DNA of 24,119 bases from Oscillospiraceae bacterium (GCA_009785015.1 WQXD01000026.1:1-24119); one strand, 5' to 3'; counted from the first letter of the stretch, positions 6,752 to 15,141 are shown. A program made the numbers and translations. The notes: generated by a model not told the origin, from the letters alone.

Positions 6752-8218
6752 ATGTTAAAAAAAATAATATGGATGTCGGTTTTTCTGGCCGTGTTGTTTT
6801 GCGCGTTTTCATGCGGGGAAAAATCGGATCCCAAAAACCCCGGAGCCACGGCGGAAAATACCGGCGCTCCGGAAGAGGAAGCGGCAAAAGAAGTGAAAAA
6901 AGAACTGCCCGAAGTGCCGGACAGCGATTTCGGCGGCTATAAGTTCAATATTTACAGCAAGGGCCCCGTTTTCAACGAATGGGCGAGCCAGGACATAGGC
7001 GCCGCGGAAGAAACCGGGGAACCCATAAACGACGCGGTCTATAGGCGCAACCGCCATATCGAGGGACAATACAACGTCGAAATCGTGGAGGTCCCCTCGG
7101 CAAACGGCGACATGGTTGCCGCCGTCAAAAAAGCGGTGTCCGCCGGAGACGATATATACGACGCGGCGGTGCCCAACATGTACAATCAGGCCACTCTGGC
7201 CGCAGGCGGAAATCTGACGGAGCTTAAACTCGTCCCCTATTTGGATTTATCCAAAAAATGGTGGGACCAGAAGGCGAACGCCGATTTGACGATAAGCAAC
7301 AAATTGTTTTTTACCGTCGGCGACCTGTTTATCATGGACAACGACGCCACCTGGCTCGTCATATTCAACAAAGAGCTGATAAAAAACCTCGCCCTCGAAG
7401 ATCCGTACGAAATAGTGAGAAACGGGAAATGGAGTTTTGACAAGCTTTTGGATATGTGCAAGGGGGTCTCAAAGGATCTCAACGGCGACGGAATCATGGA
7501 CAGAAACGATTTCTACGGCAACGTGTCGCAGGGCGAAAACATGACTGCCTATTATCTCGCCGCAGGGGAAAAATACATACAGAAAGATTCCGGAGACATG
7601 CCCTTTACCGCCATGGACTCGGAACGTTCTTTGTCGGTCATAGAAAAAATATACGATCTGATGTATGACAATACGGTTTCGTATAATTACTGGGACTTCA
7701 TCAGCGAACCGGAACCCTTCAAGATAACCCAGGCGATGTTTGAAAACAATCAGGCGGTTTTTAAAATAACCGCGCTGCAGCTCGTGATACGCATGAGAAA
7801 CATGGAGACCAATTTCGGTATAATACCGATGCCCAAATATGAGCTGACCCAAAAAGACTATGCGCACTACGTCCACCCTACGGCTTCGGCGCTCTCAATA
7901 CCCGCCGCGAATCAGAACTTGGAGAGAACCGGCATAATATTGGAGGCCCTGGCGGCCGAGTCGTATTATACCGTGAGGCCCGCGTATTATGAAATCTCGA
8001 TAAACGGCAAGTTTTTGAGGGATGAGGAATCGATAGAGATGTTGGACATAATCCTCGATTCGCGCGTGTATGAGCTGGCGGGGATGTATGGCTGGGGAGG
8101 CCTGGGAAGCGTGCTCGAGGATATGTACCGGCCCAAGAAGCGCGATTTTGTTTCCACATACGAAAAGAAAAAGGACTCCTACAAAAAAGCGATCGACAAG
8201 ACGATGGAATCGTTTTAA
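6752..8218 (+). CDS. Extracellular solute-binding lipoprotein (ABC-transporter family 1 type)
   Basis: The 488-residue protein starts with a lipoprotein signal (MLKKIIWMSVFLAVLFCAFS with the modified Cys at 21; AFSC is a tolerable lipobox), then a Pro/Glu/Ala spacer. The mature part has the pattern of family 1 sugar or oligosaccharide receptors: NRHIEGQYNVEIVEVP near the start, DIYDAAVPNM, LFFTVGDLFI, WLVIFNKELIKN, and a C-terminal YYEISINGKFLRDEES region. DLNGDGIMDRND (residues 242-253) is a good EF-hand-like calcium loop, common in these receptors. No permease or ATPase gene is next to it, so it is an orphan receptor here. It follows the DUF2156 gene by 23 bp and is probably the last gene of that operon. 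Its ligand cannot be read from sequence. The stop is 10 bp from that of the converging amidase gene. Confidence 0.85.
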   Translation: MLKKIIWMSVFLAVLFCAFSCGEKSDPKNPGATAENTGAPEEEAAKEVKKELPEVPDSDFGGYKFNIYSKGPVFNEWASQDIGAAEETGEPINDAVYRRNRHIEGQYNVEIVEVPSANGDMVAAVKKAVSAGDDIYDAAVPNMYNQATLAAGGNLTELKLVPYLDLSKKWWDQKANADLTISNKLFFTVGDLFIMDNDATWLVIFNKELIKNLALEDPYEIVRNGKWSFDKLLDMCKGVSKDLNGDGIMDRNDFYGNVSQGENMTAYYLAAGEKYIQKDSGDMPFTAMDSERSLSVIEKIYDLMYDNTVSYNYWDFISEPEPFKITQAMFENNQAVFKITALQLVIRMRNMETNFGIIPMPKYELTQKDYAHYVHPTASALSIPAANQNLERTGIILEALAAESYYTVRPAYYEISINGKFLRDEESIEMLDIILDSRVYELAGMYGWGGLGSVLEDMYRPKKRDFVSTYEKKKDSYKKAIDKTMESF

Positions 8219-8228
8219 CCTTATTTGT

Positions 8229-10919
8229 CTATTTTACCCAAACCTGCTGATAATCTATCCATTTCAAAACGCCTTCCGCCACGGCGTCGGCTGAGCGATT
8301 TATGCCCTCGTCGCCCGTTGAAAACTCGTATTCGTCGGGATTCGAGATAAAGGCCATCTCGCACAGCGTGGCGGGGAACCTGTGGCTCCTGAGCATCGCC
8401 AGCGCCTGATACCTCACATCGCGTTCGGCCCTGTTCAGCGCCGAAGATATCGCGCTTGAACACGCTTTCGCCAGCAGTCTGCCCGAATCGTTGCAGTACA
8501 GCCCCAAATATCCCCTGACTCTCGAATTGTCCTGGGCGTCCCCGAGCGAATTGTAGTGCAGCGAAATGAGCAAATCGGGGGTTATTTCGTTGTACATATC
8601 CATTCTCCCGTAAATATCCACCGTCTCGTCGCTCTCCCGCGTCATGATCACTTTCGCCCCCAGCAAAACAAGCCTTGTCCTGACGGCGAGCGCGAGCTCC
8701 AGGGCGAGATCCTTTTCGTTTTTTTCCGTCGAAAAACCGAGCGCCCCGGGGTCGCCTCCGCCGTGACCCGCATCCACCATGACGGTAAGCCCGCCCAAGG
8801 GCTGGCTGCCTTCGGTCTTTTTCATCGGATTTTTCACTTTTACGACTATGAAGCCGCCTTCATAGACCGCGTCGAACCCGTACCAGTTGTCGGGGTCTTT
8901 CAAATCGAATGAATACGTCACGCTCTTTTTTGCCCTGTCGGAGCTGCGCCGCGCCGCCTTGATCACCGGGTTGTCGGCGGGTTCTATCGCGGGGGCGCCG
9001 TCGGGGGTGTTGAACAGCGTTATCGTGAACACGCCGTCCTTGCATTTGGCGTTCAAGGGGACATTCTCGGTGACGGCGAACCTGATTTCGGTGACTTTGC
9101 CCATGTTTTCCATGCCCGCCGATAGAATCCTGTTGACCAAAAGCGTTTTTTCGGGAAGCAGAACCACGTTCTCAGCCGCTATCCAGCCGCCGAAACCGAG
9201 CTTGTAATACCCGTCCGCAAAGCCGATCACATTGTCCCTCATGCCCTTGGAAGCAGGGAGATAATCGTTGTAGAATTCCGAAGCGGCGGATATTTTCAAA
9301 TGGGAATAATCCTTTACCACTTCGCACGGCCCGGACGCCGGTCGGCCGGGAGATTTGGCCTCCGGCTTTTTTTCGGGTTCCGGCTGCTCGCTTTCCGCCG
9401 AAGGAGCTTCAGCGGGGGGCGGGGCCGCGGTTTTGCCTTTTGTCACTTCGTTTGTGTAATTTATATTGTTCTGAGCGAACACTATGCTGTTCTTTCCGTC
9501 TTTCAGGGGCACATACACCGAAAAGAACCCGCTTTTCGTCCTTGTGACCTTTTCCCCGTTGTAATACACCGGATAAGCGGGATCGGAGGAGCCCATTACG
9601 TTCACTGAGGAGTCGGTCACCGTGGACCCGCGCCTCGGCCTGCCGAAAGTGACCTCCGCGCCGTTTGACGTCGGCTTCGGTGTTTTTCGCGGAGATGCGA
9701 ATATTTTAGCCAGATTGTCCTTGAGCTTGTAATCGTTTGCCGCTATGTTCGCATAGCCGTAGAATACGCTGCCCGAAACCCCCATGTAATTGCGCGCGTA
9801 TTCCACCTGGCGCGGTATCTCCGCCGCGCCGAAATCCCCGACCTTGTAAGCCGCGTGGCCTATGTATAAATCAACGCCTGTCCCGTCCACCGCCGCGCTC
9901 CACCACCTCACCAACACGTCGAAGGGAGCCACAGCGGTTCCAAACGACCAGTATATCTGCGGGCAGATATAGTCCAAATAGCCGCCTGCGATCCAGGCTT
10001 TGGAATCGCTGTAAATCGAATAATAACTCTCAAAGCCCTTGGTGGCTGAGCCTGTGGGAGCTCTTTCGGATTTATTCGCCCATATGCCGAAAGGGGCAAT
10101 GCCGAACCTCACCGCCGGGTTTGCCTTTTTTATCTCCTTATATACCGTCTCAACGAGCTTGTTTACGCTCGCGCGCCTGAAATCGTCGACATTCTTATAG
10201 CCCGACCCGTATTTTTCGTATGTGGCCGCGTCGCCGAAAGCGGTTCCCTTGCCGTCCGGGTACGGATAAAAATAGTCGTCGAAATGTATCCCGTCGACGT
10301 CGTAATTCTTGACTATCTCAACCACGCCGGCGGTGATGAGCTCGCGGACTTCCGGAAGCCCCGGATTATAAAAAAGCATGCCGTTGTAAGCCACTGTCCA
10401 GGACGGGTTCTTCCTCGCGGGGTTGTTTGCGGCGAGAGAGTTTAAGTTCGTGGTATCGGTCGCTATCCTGTACGGGTTTATCCAGGCGTGAAGCTCGATG
10501 TTGTTTTTGTGGGCGATTTCGATGATGTAGGCGAGCGGGTCGAATCCTCCCTTAAACGAGTCGCCCTGTTTTCCGGTCAGGTACTTTGAGGTGGGGAAAT
10601 ATTCGGAATTGTACAGCGCGTCCCCGGCGGGCCGCACTTGAAAAAATATCGCGTTCAGGTTCGCCTCTTTGCAGTTTTTTACAATGTCGTCCAATTCCGC
10701 CTTCAGTTGATTCGCCGAAAGCCCGGGTTTCGAAGGGAAATTGATATTTAAAACGCTGGCTATCCAGGCCCCGCGGAGCTCGTTGTTCCCGATTTTGGTA
10801 TATCCCTCCGCGGCCGCGGCCCCAAAGGCCGGAAAACAAAAACACACCGCCGCGAACATCAAAATCAAAAAAAGCGCGGCCTTTTTTTTGAAACGTTTGA
10901 AATTTAAAAAGCGTAACAT
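8229..10919 (-). CDS. Secreted GHL10 glycosidase-like / N-acetylmuramoyl-L-alanine amidase fusion
   Basis: The 896-residue protein has a signal peptide (residues 1-37, ending near FGAAAAEGY). A GHL10/DUF187 domain spans about 47-405: ELRGAWIASV, FFQVRPAGDALY, LHAWINPYRI, and DGIHFDDYFYPYP near 211 with its conserved acidic residues. A small beta domain (about 415-490), a Pro/Glu/Ala-rich linker (about 496-526) and an AMIN-like beta region follow. The C-terminal part from about 710 is Amidase_3: VMVDAGHGGGDPGA, TEKNEKDLALELA, LISLHYNS and LCEMAFISNPDEY give the zinc His-Glu-His set and the catalytic Glu. Amidase_3 enzymes strip stem peptides from peptidoglycan; the GHL10 member DigH of E. coli cuts the resulting naked glycan strands. 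Having both in one chain suggests a coupled wall-trimming enzyme. ATG 10919 has GGGGAGG 10 nt upstream, so a TTG at 10952 is not needed. The DUF4015 gene ends 29 bp before it. Confidence 0.88.
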   Translation of the reverse strand: MLRFLNFKRFKKKAALFLILMFAAVCFCFPAFGAAAAEGYTKIGNNELRGAWIASVLNINFPSKPGLSANQLKAELDDIVKNCKEANLNAIFFQVRPAGDALYNSEYFPTSKYLTGKQGDSFKGGFDPLAYIIEIAHKNNIELHAWINPYRIATDTTNLNSLAANNPARKNPSWTVAYNGMLFYNPGLPEVRELITAGVVEIVKNYDVDGIHFDDYFYPYPDGKGTAFGDAATYEKYGSGYKNVDDFRRASVNKLVETVYKEIKKANPAVRFGIAPFGIWANKSERAPTGSATKGFESYYSIYSDSKAWIAGGYLDYICPQIYWSFGTAVAPFDVLVRWWSAAVDGTGVDLYIGHAAYKVGDFGAAEIPRQVEYARNYMGVSGSVFYGYANIAANDYKLKDNLAKIFASPRKTPKPTSNGAEVTFGRPRRGSTVTDSSVNVMGSSDPAYPVYYNGEKVTRTKSGFFSVYVPLKDGKNSIVFAQNNINYTNEVTKGKTAAPPPAEAPSAESEQPEPEKKPEAKSPGRPASGPCEVVKDYSHLKISAASEFYNDYLPASKGMRDNVIGFADGYYKLGFGGWIAAENVVLLPEKTLLVNRILSAGMENMGKVTEIRFAVTENVPLNAKCKDGVFTITLFNTPDGAPAIEPADNPVIKAARRSSDRAKKSVTYSFDLKDPDNWYGFDAVYEGGFIVVKVKNPMKKTEGSQPLGGLTVMVDAGHGGGDPGALGFSTEKNEKDLALELALAVRTRLVLLGAKVIMTRESDETVDIYGRMDMYNEITPDLLISLHYNSLGDAQDNSRVRGYLGLYCNDSGRLLAKACSSAISSALNRAERDVRYQALAMLRSHRFPATLCEMAFISNPDEYEFSTGDEGINRSADAVAEGVLKWIDYQQVWVK

Positions 10920-10929
10920 AAACAAAATT

Positions 10930-10936
10930 CCTCCCC
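10930..10936 (-). promoter_or_regulatory. Ribosome binding site of the GHL10-amidase gene
   Basis: Minus-strand GGGGAGG, 10 nt before the ATG at 10919. It lies inside the longer in-frame extension to the TTG at 10952, which argues against that upstream start. Confidence 0.75.
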
Positions 10937-10948
10937 AAAATAATTCAA

Positions 10949-12268
10949 TCAATAATAATTTTCAAAATTTACCAGCTGCCACGCGCCTATGCCGCTGTCA
11001 AACAGGGCTTGTTTCTGACTTGTCACCTGCTGCTCTCCGTATCCGCCGAAAGCCTGCAGGTACGGCCTGAAATTTGCCGTGTCGGAAATATATTTAAAAT
11101 GTCCGCAAAGCGCTTTTACCGTTTCAAACGGGTTGGCCTCGTGATTTGACAGGGTTTCGCCGCCCAGAACGGCTCCCGCCGGCACGTCGGCGGGGGCAAA
11201 ACTCGTCGCGAAGAAATTGCACCACTCCGCCAGATCGGCGGGATTAAGCCCCATTACTTCGACCGGCGTGTTTAAAAAATACTGCAGCGGCACATAAAAC
11301 CCCAATTTTATCCTGGGCGCGATCTGGTCGAGGGAGCGCCTCTGCTCCGTCACAAACTCTTTCACCACGGCGTATTTGTCCCTTGCGTCGCCCTCGTCGC
11401 CGTATACGATGGATTTTTCGTTTGCCACATTCGGGAAAAAGAACCAGCTCAAAATTATTTCGTCAAAACCGAGTTTCGCGCTGTCCTCCAATATGCTTTT
11501 TACGTAATTGCGCGACCCTTCGGAATATGCGTTCAACCAAAGGCGGCCGTCCGAATCTTCCCATTTCATCAGGTCGGACGAAGACTTGAGGGCGTAATTC
11601 ACAAAAGTCGAAGCCGCCAGGCTGTCTTTGAAACAGGATATCGTGCCCGATACATACAATCCGTTTTCGTGGAGCAGCCCTATTATGCCGCTGATCGGTA
11701 TGTCGATTTGATTTGCGCCCAGCATGACCGAATCCGTCTGCCCGTTGATATGATACGGGACCGTTCCGTCCTCTTTTTTTATATCTATGTTCACCGCGTT
11801 TATGCCCTTTGCCTTTATATTGTCTATAAAGTACTGCAGGCTCTCCAAGCTCTCAAGATTGGAAACGTCCAAATATACCCCGTTGTAGCGGTAAAATATT
11901 TCCGAAATTTCCCCCTGGTCCTCCTGCTCTTTCCCGGCCGGATCCGACGGAGCGGATAAACTGTCGCTTGAGGGAACCGGTTTCCACATGTCGGGGGAAT
12001 TGACGGTGATTTCGGGGATTTCTTCTTCATCGATCAGATTATTTAAATGCATACCCAAAAATATGACCCCCGTAAAAACCGTCATCAGCGCGAAAAGCAC
12101 CGCTATCGCCCGTATATAGCTGTTCATCTGGCGTTTTTTCGCCTTTTCGATGTACAGCGAAGAATCCTTTTTTTTCTTCGCGGCAGCTTTCACCCGGGCT
12201 TTGTAATACGATGTGTTTCTGTCTTTTTGAGCGTTTCGGCTTTGCTCTTTATCTTTTTTTTGCTGCAC
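10949..12268 (-). CDS. Membrane-anchored DUF4015 putative glycoside hydrolase
   Basis: The 439-residue protein has a very Lys-rich cytoplasmic tail (about 1-50), one transmembrane helix (about 51-72, AIAVLFALMTVFTGVIFLGM) and an outside part. After an acidic Ser/Pro linker the domain starts at about 127 with YNGVYLDVSNLESLESLQYF, then KGINAVNIDIKKEDGTVPYH, the signature of DUF4015, a TIM-barrel family predicted to contain glycoside hydrolases (Ile-Asp-Ile-Lys strand). Further barrel strands include GLYVSGTISCF, LGFDEIILSWFFFP and IKLGFYVPLQYFL. Activity has not been firmly shown for this family as far as I know. The GTG at 12268 follows AAAAGGA by 12 nt; the nearer ATG at 12279 is out of frame. 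It leads the two-gene operon with the GHL10-amidase, which suggests a shared role in glycan-strand processing at the membrane. Confidence 0.8.
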   Translation of the reverse strand: MQQKKDKEQSRNAQKDRNTSYYKARVKAAAKKKKDSSLYIEKAKKRQMNSYIRAIAVLFALMTVFTGVIFLGMHLNNLIDEEEIPEITVNSPDMWKPVPSSDSLSAPSDPAGKEQEDQGEISEIFYRYNGVYLDVSNLESLESLQYFIDNIKAKGINAVNIDIKKEDGTVPYHINGQTDSVMLGANQIDIPISGIIGLLHENGLYVSGTISCFKDSLAASTFVNYALKSSSDLMKWEDSDGRLWLNAYSEGSRNYVKSILEDSAKLGFDEIILSWFFFPNVANEKSIVYGDEGDARDKYAVVKEFVTEQRRSLDQIAPRIKLGFYVPLQYFLNTPVEVMGLNPADLAEWCNFFATSFAPADVPAGAVLGGETLSNHEANPFETVKALCGHFKYISDTANFRPYLQAFGGYGEQQVTSQKQALFDSGIGAWQLVNFENYY

Positions 12269-12312
12269 GTTAAAAACATTTCCTTTTTATTTCATTTATT
12301 TTAAATTACCCG

Positions 12313-12341
12313 TTGAAAAAAAAAACAGATTGGTGTATTAT
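12313..12341 (+). promoter_or_regulatory. Sigma-A promoter of the RACo-type gene
   Basis: TTGAAA (12313-12318), 17-bp spacer, TATTAT (12336-12341). The predicted start near 12348 gives an A+T-rich leader of about 100 nt in which I see no riboswitch fold. It faces the minus-strand promoter at 12353-12381. Confidence 0.7.
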
Positions 12342-12352
12342 TATATATAAAT

Positions 12353-12381
12353 ATAATACCCTATTATCTGATATATTGCAA
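12353..12381 (-). promoter_or_regulatory. Sigma-A promoter of the DUF4015/GHL10-amidase operon
   Basis: Reading the minus strand, TTGCAA (12381-12376), 17-bp spacer, TATTAT (12358-12353). The predicted start is near 12346, inside the region melted by the facing plus-strand promoter. Confidence 0.65.
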
Positions 12382-12448
12382 CCGTTTCGCAAAAAATTTA
12401 CTTAATATTTCAATATTTTAAACAATTAATACCGGAGGGAACAAAAAA

Positions 12449-14311
12449 ATGCCGAACAAAATAACTTTTATACGCAACAATATCCGCAGGGAAGCGATAT
12501 TCGAAGGTAGGCGCAGCATATTCGATCTGCTGGCGGAGACGGATTTCGGAGACATGACACTCGATTTTCCGTGCGGGGGCAAAAAAACATGCAAAAAATG
12601 CCGCGTCAGAATAATTGACGGATTTGAGTTTGTCTCACCGCCCGACGAAACCGAAATGAAATATCAATCCGAGCCGGCCGAATTCGGAAAAAGCATGAGG
12701 TACGCCTGCATGTGCGAGGTTTTCGGGGATGTGTCGGTGGAATTGGACCCCGTATTTGTCGGCGGGAAAATGGAGATTGTGACATTGGGGCAGATTTCAG
12801 AAAACATAACCCCAAACAGATTCAAAAAAGTCGCGGCGACGCTCGCCGAACCCACGCTGGATAACCCCTTATCCCGCGAAAAAAACCTCATACTTTCCCT
12901 TGGCGCCGATTTGGACGGCCTGCCTTTTCCGATTATAAAAAAATTGGCCGAAATCAAAGGCAAAAACATCGAAGCCATAATGTGCGGCGGACAGATAACC
13001 GACCTGAGGGAACCGGGCAGCTGCGCCGATATTTACGGGGCGGCGGTGGATATAGGAACCACCACGGCGGTCCTTTACCTGTATTCGCTCACAAGCGGAA
13101 ACTGCGCGGGGGTTGCCGCGGCCGAAAATCCGCAGCGGGCATACGGCGCAGACGTCATATCGAGGATAAACTATACCATAGAAAACCCGGAGGGCTTAGC
13201 TCACCTGAGGCGCCTCATACTTTCGCTCATATTCGGGTTTCTGGGGGATTTATGCGAAAAAAATGAGATAAACCCAAAGGACATATACAGCCTTGTCGTA
13301 ACGGGCAACACGATAATGCAGCATATCGCGTCGGGGCTTCCGCCCAAAAGCATAGCTTTCACGCCGTTTTCGGCCGAAACGCTGTTCGGATTTGAAATAA
13401 GCGCGGAAGAGCTTTTGAGCGGTGCGGGTATAACCGGCGCACAAAATATAAACCCGAACGCGAAAATATATTTCCCGCCCGCGCTCGCCTCCTACGTGGG
13501 GGGGGATATCGTCACCGGGATAATTGCCTCGGAAACCGATCTTTGCGAGGAGCTGAGGCTGTTTTTGGATATAGGCACAAACGGCGAAATCGGGCTTGGC
13601 AACAAAGACAAGCTCGTATTCTGCGCCACAGCGGCGGGGCCGGCATTCGAAGGGGCGCACATCAAGCTCGGAATGGCGGGTATTCCGGGCGCGATAAACA
13701 GCATATATCTCGGCGAAGCAAATCAAATAGTATGCGAAACGATCGGCGGCGCCGACCCTCTTGGCATTTGCGGCTCGGGGATAATCGACGCTTTGGCGCT
13801 CATGCTCGAAGTCGGGGCCGTGGACGAAACGGGCAGGATTTTGGAAAGCGGCGAAGAAGAGGACATGCCCGGCAAGTACCGCGATCTGGCAGATCATTTA
13901 TGCGAAATCGAAGGCGACAACGCGTTTATGCTCAGCTTTGAGCACAACATATACATAACCCAAAAGGACGTGCGCGAAATACAGCTCGCCAAAGCCGCGG
14001 TTTGCGCGGGGGTCATGACTTTGCTGCATCACTGCGAAAAATCGCTTTCGGATATAGGCTCGCTGGTTCTCGCGGGGGGGTTCGGCGCGCATATAGACAA
14101 AAAAAGCGCCTGCCGCATAGGCCTCATCCCGCCGGAACTGGAAAATAAAATCACAGCGGCCGGAAATACCGCCGGAACGGGCGCCGCCGCCGTGCTTTTG
14201 GACAGTACGGCGGCCAAGCGCGCAGAAGATTTGGCGAAAATTTCACAATACATAGAAATTTCGGGGGACGCGTTCTGGATGGACGAATATGTGGACAGGA
14301 TGATGTTCTAA
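12449..14311 (+). CDS. RACo-type corrinoid-protein reductive activator (2Fe-2S + ASKHA/DUF4445)
   Basis: The 620-residue cytoplasmic protein has an N-terminal plant-type [2Fe-2S] ferredoxin domain with the ligand pattern C42-x5-C48-x2-C51 and C87 (PCGGKKTCKKC, then RYACMCEV). An ASKHA-type ATPase follows: GAAVDIGTTTAVLYLYSL near 200, LFLDIGTNGEIGLGN near 372, GICGSGIIDALALML near 440 and VLAGGFGAHIDKKSA near the C-terminus. This is the layout of RACo/RamA proteins, which use ATP to reduce inactive Co(II) corrinoid to Co(I) in methyltransferase systems. GGAGGGA stands 10 nt before the ATG. No corrinoid protein or methyltransferase gene lies beside it, so its partner is elsewhere and the substrate is unknown. 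Its TAA interlocks with the TAG of the converging lipoprotein gene. Confidence 0.9.
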   Translation: MPNKITFIRNNIRREAIFEGRRSIFDLLAETDFGDMTLDFPCGGKKTCKKCRVRIIDGFEFVSPPDETEMKYQSEPAEFGKSMRYACMCEVFGDVSVELDPVFVGGKMEIVTLGQISENITPNRFKKVAATLAEPTLDNPLSREKNLILSLGADLDGLPFPIIKKLAEIKGKNIEAIMCGGQITDLREPGSCADIYGAAVDIGTTTAVLYLYSLTSGNCAGVAAAENPQRAYGADVISRINYTIENPEGLAHLRRLILSLIFGFLGDLCEKNEINPKDIYSLVVTGNTIMQHIASGLPPKSIAFTPFSAETLFGFEISAEELLSGAGITGAQNINPNAKIYFPPALASYVGGDIVTGIIASETDLCEELRLFLDIGTNGEIGLGNKDKLVFCATAAGPAFEGAHIKLGMAGIPGAINSIYLGEANQIVCETIGGADPLGICGSGIIDALALMLEVGAVDETGRILESGEEEDMPGKYRDLADHLCEIEGDNAFMLSFEHNIYITQKDVREIQLAKAAVCAGVMTLLHHCEKSLSDIGSLVLAGGFGAHIDKKSACRIGLIPPELENKITAAGNTAGTGAAAVLLDSTAAKRAEDLAKISQYIEISGDAFWMDEYVDRMMF

Positions 14312-15141
14312 TATGTGAGCTTGATGGCGGCTTTTTCATTTTCGCGCGACCACGGGAACAGATACGCCGCTATTCCGCCGAAATCCACCTGCTGGTTGCC
14401 ATAGCCCAAAAATATCTGAAACTGGAGGTTCTTCGAGTTGCTTTCCTCATTCACCACGTTGCCGTAGAAGATGACCTTCTGCCATTCGGCTTCGGCAAAC
14501 TGTTCCCTCGCCGGTTCGACCCCGCCTTCGGTGGCCCAGTTGTCCGTCGCGGTTTTGAGCGCCATATAATACTCGGGGAAATCGTCCTGGGCGAATTTTT
14601 CGGTTTCGGCGATTCTCCTGCCCCTGACCCACAGAACGCCGACTACCAAATCGCCCTCCTGGACTAAAAGATCCTTTTCAATGGCGCAAGAGTAGCTGGC
14701 ATCCCAGAAATTCACCGTATCCTTCGCCGTCGTGACGCTGTAAGCCGCCGAAAACGGCACGCCGTCCCCGCTCACGTCCAGCTCTTCTTTTTTCGTGCCG
14801 TTCGCGCCGAACTTTTTCATAAGGGCTGCTTCGTCCTCCCCGGGAAGGCATTTTACTCCCCCGGTGAGCCCGTAGTGGGCAAATTCCGCTTCGACATTTT
14901 CCCAATAGGAAAGGGCGGCATCGGGTTCATAGGGCGGGATGGGCGCTTCCGTGGTGGGCGGGTCGGTGGGAGGAGGGGGGTCGGTTGGGGCGGGTGTGGG
15001 AGCCGGAGTCGGGGTTTCGCCCTGGGCTTCGGTGGGCGAAGCGGCCTCCTCGGGTTTTTCGCCGCACGCGAAAATCATGGGCAGCAGCGCCGCGGCGCAC
15101 AAAAACAACGCGGCAAGTTTGAGCAGTGTTTTGCTTTTCAT
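14308..15141 (-). CDS. Lipoprotein with a Pro/Thr-rich linker and a probable jelly-roll carbohydrate-binding domain
   Basis: The 277-residue protein has a clear lipoprotein signal (MKSKTLLKLAALFLCAAALL, then PMIFACGEK with the lipid Cys at 26). A low-complexity linker rich in Pro, Thr and Glu (about 36-72, with repeated PTPAP, PPPTDPP and TTEAP) follows. The C-terminal 200 residues have the strand order of CBM4/9-like domains attached to glycosidases: FSAAYSVTT, FWDASYSCAIEKDLLVQEGD, LVVGVLWVRG, EWQKVIFYG and LQFQIFLGYGNQQVDFGGI. No catalytic motif is visible, so it is probably a surface glycan-binding lipoprotein; the ligand is unknown. AGGAGG lies 8 nt before the ATG, and a sigma-A promoter precedes it. 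Confidence 0.7.
   Translation of the reverse strand: MKSKTLLKLAALFLCAAALLPMIFACGEKPEEAASPTEAQGETPTPAPTPAPTDPPPPTDPPTTEAPIPPYEPDAALSYWENVEAEFAHYGLTGGVKCLPGEDEAALMKKFGANGTKKEELDVSGDGVPFSAAYSVTTAKDTVNFWDASYSCAIEKDLLVQEGDLVVGVLWVRGRRIAETEKFAQDDFPEYYMALKTATDNWATEGGVEPAREQFAEAEWQKVIFYGNVVNEESNSKNLQFQIFLGYGNQQVDFGGIAAYLFPWSRENEKAAIKLTY

Noticed and set aside
12342..12448. Cobalamin riboswitch in the leader of the RACo-type gene
   Set aside because: The leader is about 100 nt, A+T-rich, and has no B12-box or conserved stems.
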